Shown piece after piece: positions 1 to 5,004 of a stretch of 11,754 nucleotides of DNA. A program made the position numbers and the translations under genes. Source of the stretch: Gemmatimonadota bacterium. GTDB taxonomy: Bacteria; Gemmatimonadota; Gemmatimonadetes; Gemmatimonadales; GWC2-71-9. The notes beneath the pieces were generated by a model, which saw only the letters and a program-made list of their open reading frames with translations, ran no database searches and was not told the origin of the DNA. The stretch covers positions 1-11,754 of the forward strand of contig QHUQ01000004.1 in NCBI GenBank assembly GCA_003221985.1, written 5' to 3'. Numbering within the stretch: position 1 is the first letter of the stretch; each line of letters starts with the position of its first letter.

Positions 1-151
1 CGTCGAAGCGTTCGCCTTTTAGCGCGACAAACAGGTTATCGGTTATCGGTTGTCGGGTATCGGTGGCGACGCTCTTGAACGTGAGCTTCGCTGGCGCTGG
101 CACACCCAGCGCGGCCGCAACCTCGTCGCTGGTCCACGGCCGCCCGGCCAT
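1..151 (-). CDS. murF: MurF, UDP-MurNAc-tripeptide--D-Ala-D-Ala ligase (N-terminal fragment)
   Basis: Only the first 50 codons are inside the window; the gene continues past position 1. MurF is the cytoplasmic ATP-dependent ligase that adds D-Ala-D-Ala to the UDP-MurNAc-tripeptide, the last cytoplasmic peptide step of peptidoglycan precursor synthesis. The visible part matches the Mur ligase N-terminal domain: after a short helix (W-T-S-D-E-V-A-A-A-L-G) come F-K-S-V-A-T-D-T-R and N-L-F-V-A-L-K-G-E-R-F-D, the usual uridine-nucleotide-binding core of MurF. The ATG at 151-149 shares one base with the murE stop (TGATG), so translation is probably coupled to murE. The stretch encoding the D-T-R motif is a degenerate 7-bp tandem array (see repeat at 34-64). 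Identity as MurF rather than another Mur ligase rests on this N-terminal motif and on the position directly after murE. Confidence 0.9.
   Translation of the reverse strand, partial: MAGRPWTSDEVAAALGVPAPAKLTFKSVATDTRQPITDNLFVALKGERFD
34..64. repeat. Degenerate 7-bp tandem array inside murF
   Basis: Plus-strand units are GGTTATC, GGTTATC, GGTTGTC and GGGTATC, followed by GGT: four heptamers with two single-base differences. The array lies in the murF reading frame and encodes roughly T-D-T-R-Q-P-I-T-D-N, including the conserved D-T-R. The spacing from R to the following L-F (six residues) looks normal for MurF, so the array has not visibly lengthened the protein. Confidence 0.8.
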
Positions 152-1629
152 CAGTTCGCTCCCAGACTGCGCACCACTTCCCGCTCGTCGAACGGCTCCT
201 TGACGGTGCCGACGACCTGATAGGTCTCGTGACCCTTCCCCGCCAACAGGACCGTGTCGCCCTGGCGCGCGAGCTCGAGCGCCTGGCCGATCGCGGCGCG
301 GCGGTCCACGACCCGATAGTGCTGCCGGCCGCTCATGCCCGCTTCGACCTCGTCGAGAATCCGTTCCGGATCCTCCGTCCGCGGATTGTCGGACGTGGCG
401 ATCGCGACATCGGCCAGGCGTACCGCGATCTCCCCCATCGGCGCCCGCTTGCCGCGGTCGCGGTCCCCACCCGCGCCGAACACCACGATCACGCGGCCAG
501 CGGGCGGCGTCACCTCGCGAACCGTCTCCAGGGCGCGCTCCAGGGCATCGGGGGTGTGCGCGTAGTCGCGCAGCACGACGCAGGGATCGACGGCAATGCG
601 CTCCATGCGACCCGGGACCTGCGGCGCCGTCGAGAGCCGCTCGGCGACGACTCGTGCCGGGACGTCCAGTCCCACGGCACAGGCGGCGACGCCGAGCGCA
701 TTCGCCACGTTGAAGCGGCCGAGCAGCGGCAGGCTGACGTGATGACTCCCTGCGGTCGTCACCAGGGTGAAATGCGCCCCCTTCGCATCGACGCGCACGT
801 CACGCGCCGTCACATCGGCGCGCGGCTGCGTCGCCGAGAAGGTGATGCGCCGGGGCGTGCGGGGCAGGCGCGCCCACGCCGCGTCGTCGACGTTGATCAC
901 GGCGAGCCCGGCGTCCGCGAGATAGCCGGCGAGCCTGGCCTTCGCCGCGAAGTACGCATCGAATGTCTCGTGGTAATCGAGGTGGTCGCGCGTCAGGTTC
1001 GTGAAGATGGCGGCGCGAAACGTGAGCCCATCGACACGCCCCTGATCGAGGCTGTGCGACGACACTTCCATGGCGACGCCGGCCGCACCGCGATCGAGCA
1101 GCGCGGCGAGCGTCGCCTGCAGGTCGATCGGGCCCGGCGTCGTGAGGTTGCCAGCTTCGCTTTCGACCGGCGCTCCCGACGGATCGAATGCGCCCAGCGT
1201 GCCGATCGCTCCCATCGGCCAGAGCGGGCTCAGCACATGCTGTGAGAGGATGACCGAGGTCGTCTTGCCGTTCGTCCCCGTGACGCCGATCAGCTGCAGC
1301 CGTGCCGCCGGGCGGCGGTACCACGCCTCGGCGGCGATCGCCGCCGCACGCCGGCCATTGCGAACCAGGATTTGCGGAATCGCGACCCCGGATTGCCGCG
1401 ACTCGACCAGCGCGGCCGCGGCTCCCCGTGCGGCAGCGTCGCCCACAAACGCGTGCCCATCCAGCACGGCGCCGCGCACGGCGCAAAACAGCATGCCGGG
1501 CGTGAGCCGGCGCGCGTCGGCGCTGAGGCCGGTGATCTCCGGCAGCCGCCCCCCGGCGGGTTTCGGCGCATCGATCAATACGCCGGCGCGCGCGAGCGCG
1601 TCGATGACTTCCTGCAGCGATCTGCTCAT
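151..1629 (-). CDS. murE: MurE, UDP-MurNAc-L-Ala-D-Glu--meso-diaminopimelate ligase
   Basis: MurE is the cytoplasmic ligase that adds the third amino acid to UDP-MurNAc-L-Ala-D-Glu using ATP. The 492-residue product has the normal length and three-domain order. The N-terminal UDP-binding domain is at about 25-105. The ATP domain has P-loop G-T-N-G-K-T-T at 118-124, T-T-P-G at 163-166, N-L-T-R-D-H-L-D-Y-H at 211-220 and a lysine in F-A-A-K-A-R-L (K230) at the usual carbamylated-lysine position. The C-terminal domain begins near 340 with R-D-Y-A-H-T-P at 354-360. The D-N-P-R motif at 414-417 is the family signature for meso-diaminopimelate rather than lysine, so a DAP-type wall is expected. The ATG at 1629-1627 overlaps the ftsI stop (ATGA). 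No strong ribosome-binding site is visible before it, which fits translational coupling. Confidence 0.97.
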   Translation of the reverse strand: MSRSLQEVIDALARAGVLIDAPKPAGGRLPEITGLSADARRLTPGMLFCAVRGAVLDGHAFVGDAAARGAAAALVESRQSGVAIPQILVRNGRRAAAIAAEAWYRRPAARLQLIGVTGTNGKTTSVILSQHVLSPLWPMGAIGTLGAFDPSGAPVESEAGNLTTPGPIDLQATLAALLDRGAAGVAMEVSSHSLDQGRVDGLTFRAAIFTNLTRDHLDYHETFDAYFAAKARLAGYLADAGLAVINVDDAAWARLPRTPRRITFSATQPRADVTARDVRVDAKGAHFTLVTTAGSHHVSLPLLGRFNVANALGVAACAVGLDVPARVVAERLSTAPQVPGRMERIAVDPCVVLRDYAHTPDALERALETVREVTPPAGRVIVVFGAGGDRDRGKRAPMGEIAVRLADVAIATSDNPRTEDPERILDEVEAGMSGRQHYRVVDRRAAIGQALELARQGDTVLLAGKGHETYQVVGTVKEPFDEREVVRSLGAN

Positions 1630-3584
1630 CTACGGAGCGGGGGGGGCTCAGCGAACATCGTGACCGTCGATCCCGCTGCCGCATGCTCGCCCGCTGCCGG
1701 CCAGGTGTGGTGGATGATGCCCCACCCTTTCACCACGACGTGAAAGCCACGCGCGTGCAGCGCCCGCGCCGCCTCGCGCAATGGCCGGCCGGTCACGTTG
1801 GGGACCATGCGGTCCGGCTGCGCCGCGGCACTGTCCGGGACATACGGCCATGCGACAAGGTAGGGCACGACGCCGTCGGGCTCTTCCAGCGGCGCGCGGT
1901 CGGCGGTCGTGGCCACGTTCGAGAGACGCGCCCGATCGAGCGCCACGGTGCGTGCGGCGAGCGCCTGCTCGAGCATCGAGCGGGTCACCGGGGCGGCGGT
2001 CTGGGCGGCGAAATAGCTGCCCTTCTGGGGATTGTCGATCTTCATGACCACGACGAGCTGCGGCTGGTCGGCGGGAAATAGCGCCGCGAACGACGCCGTG
2101 TATTGCCCGGCGGCGTAGCGGCCGGCCACCACCCGGCGAGCCGTGCCCGTCTTGGCGGCCAGCTGAAAGTTGGCGAGCGCCGCCCGCTCCGCCGTCCCGC
2201 CCGCTGCGACCACGCCGCGCAACAAGTCGCGCAATTTCGCTGCCACGTCCGGCGTTACCACGCGGCGCACCGGTTGCGGGTAGTGCCGGTAGCGGACGAA
2301 GCCATTGGGTGTGCGGATCTCGCGGATCAGCGTCGGCTCGAGCAGCACGCCGTCATTCGCGATCGCGCCGTACGCCGCGGCGATCTGGATCGGCGTGACG
2401 GCCAGCTCATAGCCGATCGCGAGGCTGGCGGAGCTGGGCCGCGACCATTCCCGCGGCGGCCGCAGCCGGCCCGGCGATTCGGCCGGAAACTCGACACCCG
2501 TCGGCGCGCCGAACCCGAACCCGCGGAGCACCCCATACTGCTCGTCCGGATGCAGGCGCGCCGAGAATTTCGCCAGCGCGATGTTGCTCGACACGCGGAT
2601 CGCGTCGGCGAGCGTGAGCGACGGCAACGGATGTTCGTCCGTCAGCGGTGACGGCCGGCCGGGCATCCGGTACGTCCCGCCTTCGCCCGAGACGCGCTCG
2701 CCAGGACGGATGCGATCGAACGTGATCAGCGCCGCGGCGGCGAAAATCTTGGCGAGCGACCCCGGCTCGAACGTCTCCGTGAACGCACTCGGCCGCATCG
2801 TGCCGTCGGCGCGGCGGGAGGCGACCGCGAGGATTTCGCCGCTCGCAGGGTCGAGCATGACCACGTCGCCGCCGTCGGCTTCCATGTTGTCGATCGCATC
2901 ATCGAGCGCGCGCTGCGCGATCTCCTGCAGCTCGACATCGAGCGTGAGCACGACGTCGTTGCCAGCGACCGGCTCGGCGATGACACGCGCGGGGGATTCA
3001 TACTCGCGCCCCTCACGATCTTTCAGAACAACGGCGGAGCCCGGAGTCCCGGAAAGCAGGCTGTCCAGCAGGCGCTCAAGCCCTCCCCCTCCACTTCCAC
3101 CACCTCGACCGTCCTCCCCCACCCTCCCGATTATGGCGCGCGCGAACTCGTTCGACGGATAGAAGCGCCGCATCACCGGTTCCAGATGCACGCCGCGCAT
3201 GCTGCGCAGCGGCTGCACCTCGGTCGCCGTGAACGGTCCCGCAAACCAGGCGTAGCGGCGGCGCAGCCCGCGCTCCAGATCGGCCCGCGGGAGATGGAGC
3301 TGCCGCACGATGGCGCCGATGTCGCGCGAGGGATCGCGCAGCTCGTTGGGCGCGATGCCGAGGTGATACGTCTCCTGCGTGAGGGCGATCGCGGTCCCGT
3401 GCCGGTCGTAGAGGGCGCCGCGCCGCGCGTCGAGCACGACGTGCTCGGTGCGCTGCGCCTTGGCGGCGGCCGCATAGCGCCGCCCGTCCACGAGCTGCAC
3501 CTGCGCGGCGCGGAACAGCAGCGCCACGAGGGCGGCGGCGAGGCCGACCTCCACGACCCGGAGGCGCACCAGGGGCTTGGCCAT
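1626..3584 (-). CDS. ftsI: FtsI/PBP3-type septal peptidoglycan transpeptidase with C-terminal PASTA domain
   Basis: This is a class B penicillin-binding protein that cross-links septal peptidoglycan; it acts in the periplasm, anchored by one N-terminal helix (about 9-28). The 652 residues run: short cytoplasmic tail, membrane helix, dimerisation domain starting at R-R-G-A-L-Y-D-R-H-G (54-63), then the transpeptidase domain. The catalytic motifs are S276-L-A-K279, S332-S-N334 and K478-T-G480. A single PASTA domain (M-V-P-N-V-T-G-R-P-L, about 593-645) closes the protein. A glycine-rich insert (about 157-168) sits in the pedestal just before the usual G-L-E motif. The SxxK box reads P-G-S-L-A-K, less common than P-G-S-T-F-K but with the essential residues intact. 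The ATG shares one base with the ftsL stop (TGATG), and the stop overlaps the murE ATG. Position between ftsL and murE supports the divisome role over an elongation PBP2. Confidence 0.95.
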   Translation of the reverse strand: MAKPLVRLRVVEVGLAAALVALLFRAAQVQLVDGRRYAAAAKAQRTEHVVLDARRGALYDRHGTAIALTQETYHLGIAPNELRDPSRDIGAIVRQLHLPRADLERGLRRRYAWFAGPFTATEVQPLRSMRGVHLEPVMRRFYPSNEFARAIIGRVGEDGRGGGSGGGGLERLLDSLLSGTPGSAVVLKDREGREYESPARVIAEPVAGNDVVLTLDVELQEIAQRALDDAIDNMEADGGDVVMLDPASGEILAVASRRADGTMRPSAFTETFEPGSLAKIFAAAALITFDRIRPGERVSGEGGTYRMPGRPSPLTDEHPLPSLTLADAIRVSSNIALAKFSARLHPDEQYGVLRGFGFGAPTGVEFPAESPGRLRPPREWSRPSSASLAIGYELAVTPIQIAAAYGAIANDGVLLEPTLIREIRTPNGFVRYRHYPQPVRRVVTPDVAAKLRDLLRGVVAAGGTAERAALANFQLAAKTGTARRVVAGRYAAGQYTASFAALFPADQPQLVVVMKIDNPQKGSYFAAQTAAPVTRSMLEQALAARTVALDRARLSNVATTADRAPLEEPDGVVPYLVAWPYVPDSAAAQPDRMVPNVTGRPLREAARALHARGFHVVVKGWGIIHHTWPAAGEHAAAGSTVTMFAEPPPLRR

Positions 3585-3871
3585 CAGTGCGGCGCCGCCA
3601 CCGGGACGGGGATCAGGATGATCTCGGTGTCAGCCGGCAAGCGCAGCCCCAGTCGCTGCGCCCGCGGCAGCAGCACGGCTCTGCTCTGCGCCGTGCGCAC
3701 CCGCCGATCCAGTGCGGCGCGGCGCCCTTCCAGAGAAGCGCGCTCTTCGCGCAGGTCCGCGAGTGCGCGCGCCGAATTGAGTGCGGAGGTCTGGCGGGCG
3801 ATGACCGCCCACAGCGCCGCGAGCAGCGCAACCAGCCAGAAGGCGATCCAATGCCGGCCTCTAAACGTCAC
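3584..3871 (-). CDS. ftsL: FtsL-like divisome protein
   Basis: A 95-residue bitopic membrane protein. After a short basic tail (V-T-F-R-G-R-H) comes one membrane helix (about 9-25), then an A/L/R/E-rich segment (about 28-68) suited to a periplasmic coiled coil, then A-Q-R-L-G-L-R-L-P (71-79), which resembles the conserved end of FtsL proteins. FtsL forms a complex with FtsB and FtsQ and helps activate FtsW/FtsI. FtsL sequences diverge strongly, so the call rests mainly on topology, size and position between rsmH and ftsI. The GTG start at 3871-3869 overlaps the end of rsmH by 11 nt and is the only start in this frame that fits the topology; the open frame extends much further upstream only because it shadows rsmH. 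The upstream ribosome-binding site is weak, suggesting coupling to rsmH. Confidence 0.85.
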   Translation of the reverse strand: MTFRGRHWIAFWLVALLAALWAVIARQTSALNSARALADLREERASLEGRRAALDRRVRTAQSRAVLLPRAQRLGLRLPADTEIILIPVPVAAPH

Positions 3872-4808
3872 CGACGGTCTCGAACACGCGGAATTGCGCC
3901 GAGCGGGCGCGCGGATTGGCCGTGATTTCGTCCGGGTCGGGAACGATCGGCTTTTTCGTGAGCACCCGGCCGAGCGCCCGGCCGCGGCAGGTGCACACCG
4001 GTTGGCGTGGCGGGCAGATGCATTCGCGCGCCCATTCCCGAAACTGATGCTTGACGATGCGGTCCTCACCCGAGTGATACGTGATGACGCCCAGCCGCCC
4101 GCCGGGCACGAGCGCGTCCCGCAAGGCCGGCAGCGCGGCGCTGAGCGATTCGAGCTCTCCGTTGACCGCGATGCGCAGCGCTTGAAACAGCCGCGCGAAA
4201 TCGGGCGGCCCCGAGCGCGGCCCCAGCACGGCGCGGATCGCGTTGACGAAGTCATCGCTGATCGCAAACGGCGCCGACAGCCGCCGGCGCACGATTTCCC
4301 TGGCGAGCGCGCGGCCGCGCCGCTCATCGGCGTAATCGGTGAACACAGCTGCGAGCCGGTCGACAGGCCAGGAGTTCAGGACGTCACGCGCGGTCACTGC
4401 TCCGTGCTCCGTGCTCCCTGCTCCTTCCATTCGCATATCCAGCGGCGCCCCCGGCCGGAACGTGAACCCGCGCTCGGCGTCGTCGACCTGATGCGAGCTC
4501 ACGCCGAGATCGAGGAGGATACGGTCGGGATGGAACTCGAGAATGGCGGCAATGGCGGCAGGGGCGGCAAAGGACGCTTCGAGGTACTCCATGCCGGCGG
4601 TGCCAAGACGGCGGCGAGAGGCGGCAATGGCATCGGGGTCACGGTCGATCCCAAGCACGCGAGCACCGACATCGCGAAGGATGTCGGCGTGGCCCCCGCC
4701 GCCCAGCGTCGCGTCGACCGCCCGCGTGCTGCCGCCGGCCCACTCCCGCACGGCCGCGGAGAGGACGGGGACATGGTATGGAATGGACCCTGAGGCAGCC
4801 GTGGGCAC
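3861..4808 (-). CDS. rsmH: RsmH (MraW), 16S rRNA (cytosine-1402-N4)-methyltransferase
   Basis: RsmH uses S-adenosylmethionine to methylate N4 of C1402 in the 16S rRNA decoding centre. The 315 residues show Y-H-V-P-V-L (11-16), the SAM-binding V-D-A-T-L-G-G-G-G-H (31-40), L-L-D-L-G-V-S-S-H-Q (98-107), R-G-F-T-F (113-117), D-M-R-M (124-127), L-R-I-A-V-N (211-216) and Y-H-S-G-E-D-R-I-V-K (244-253). Near the end C263-x-C265 and C272-x-C274 could form a metal-binding knuckle, and N-P-R-A-R-S-A (298-304) is the usual tail motif. The GTG at 4808-4806 is the only usable start before the essential Y-H-V-P motif; GGAG lies just one base upstream, too close for a normal ribosome-binding site. Two short tandem arrays lie inside the gene (4542-4568, 4398-4425), and the segment after D-M-R-M looks about five residues longer than usual. 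It heads the dcw cluster here; no mraZ precedes it. Confidence 0.97.
   Translation of the reverse strand: MPTAASGSIPYHVPVLSAAVREWAGGSTRAVDATLGGGGHADILRDVGARVLGIDRDPDAIAASRRRLGTAGMEYLEASFAAPAAIAAILEFHPDRILLDLGVSSHQVDDAERGFTFRPGAPLDMRMEGAGSTEHGAVTARDVLNSWPVDRLAAVFTDYADERRGRALAREIVRRRLSAPFAISDDFVNAIRAVLGPRSGPPDFARLFQALRIAVNGELESLSAALPALRDALVPGGRLGVITYHSGEDRIVKHQFREWARECICPPRQPVCTCRGRALGRVLTKKPIVPDPDEITANPRARSAQFRVFETVGDV
4398..4425. repeat. 7-bp tandem array inside rsmH
   Basis: Plus-strand units are TGCTCCG, TGCTCCG, TGCTCCC and TGCTCCT: four heptamers differing only in the last base. They encode residues 128-137 of RsmH (E-G-A-G-S-T-E-H-G-A) in a loop between the conserved D-M-R-M and T-A-R-D-V-L-N motifs, where the protein appears about five residues longer than typical RsmH. 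Confidence 0.85.
4542..4568. repeat. 9-bp tandem array inside rsmH
   Basis: Plus-strand units are AATGGCGGC, AATGGCGGC and AGGGGCGGC. Because nine is a multiple of three, the array gives a repeating tripeptide at residues 81-89 of RsmH (A-A-P, A-A-I, A-A-I). It lies in the variable helix between the SAM-binding region and L-L-D-L-G-V-S-S. Confidence 0.7.
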
Positions 4809-4813
4809 GCTCC

Positions 4814-4819
4814 AACATA
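4814..4819 (-). promoter_or_regulatory. Possible -10 element for a leaderless rsmH transcript
   Basis: On the minus strand TATGTT lies five bases before the rsmH GTG. A TANNNT box at this distance would start transcription at or next to the start codon, as in leaderless mRNAs of other phyla. No -35-like hexamer is seen 16-18 bases upstream, since that region is terminator stem and loop. This is a weak candidate, offered because the usual ribosome-binding spacing is absent. Confidence 0.3.
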
Positions 4820-4823
4820 AGAA

Positions 4824-4852
4824 AAACCCCCGCCGAGATGGGGCGGGGGTTT
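4824..4852 (-). terminator. Intrinsic terminator after tRNA-Asp
   Basis: A perfect 11-bp stem is formed by 4824-4834 (AAACCCCCGCC) and 4842-4852 (GGCGGGGGTTT) around a 7-nt loop. Read on the minus strand the stem ends in TTT and is followed by TT-C-TT, giving a U-rich tail, so it is oriented to stop transcription leaving tRNA-Asp. Its 3' side ends only 15 nt before the rsmH start codon. Confidence 0.9.
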
Positions 4853-4873
4853 CAAAATCGACGGTTCTGAGAG

Positions 4874-4947
4874 CGGGGCTGACGGGGCTCGAACCCGCGA
4901 CCTCCGGTGTGACAGACCGGCACTCTAACCAGCTGAGCTACAGCCCC
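4874..4947 (-). tRNA. tRNA-Asp (anticodon GUC)
   Basis: On the minus strand the gene folds as a complete cloverleaf of 74 nt. The acceptor stem is GGGGCTG with CAGCCCC, followed by discriminator G. The D arm contains AGCTCAGCTGGTTAGAG. The anticodon stem CCGGT/ACCGG encloses the loop CTGTCAC, giving anticodon GTC. The T arm is CGGG-TTCGAG-CCCCG-like with the invariant TTCGA. CCA is not encoded. The gene has its own promoter directly upstream (4969-4997) and a terminator directly downstream (4824-4852), so it looks like a self-contained transcription unit. Confidence 0.97.
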
Positions 4948-4968
4948 AAGCCCCTCGCGGAGCGCCGG

Positions 4969-4997
4969 AATATAGACCGGGGGTCAGGTCAATTCAA
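4969..4997 (-). promoter_or_regulatory. Sigma-70-type promoter for tRNA-Asp
   Basis: On the minus strand the -35 hexamer TTGAAT (4997-4992) and the -10 hexamer TATATT (4974-4969) are separated by exactly 17 nt. A start site about 7 nt after the -10 would give a 5' leader of about 15 nt before mature tRNA-Asp. This is the only AT-rich island in the 57-nt gap between the TPR gene and the tRNA, which adds weight. Read-through past the terminator at 4824-4852 could also feed rsmH. Confidence 0.75.
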
Positions 4998-5004
4998 CGG
5001 CGCG

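Noticed and set aside
229..1245. Long plus-strand open frame opposite murE (338 codons)
   Set aside because: It is the antisense of a well-supported murE; the product is arginine-rich with no recognisable domain, as expected for shadows in GC-rich DNA.
3186..4793. Long plus-strand open frame opposite ftsI, ftsL and rsmH (535 codons)
   Set aside because: It spans three confident minus-strand genes and shows only low-complexity basic sequence.
4965..4980. Short inverted repeat CCGG-N8-CCGG near the tRNA-Asp promoter
   Set aside because: Only four base pairs and overlapping the -10 region; too weak to call an operator or terminator.
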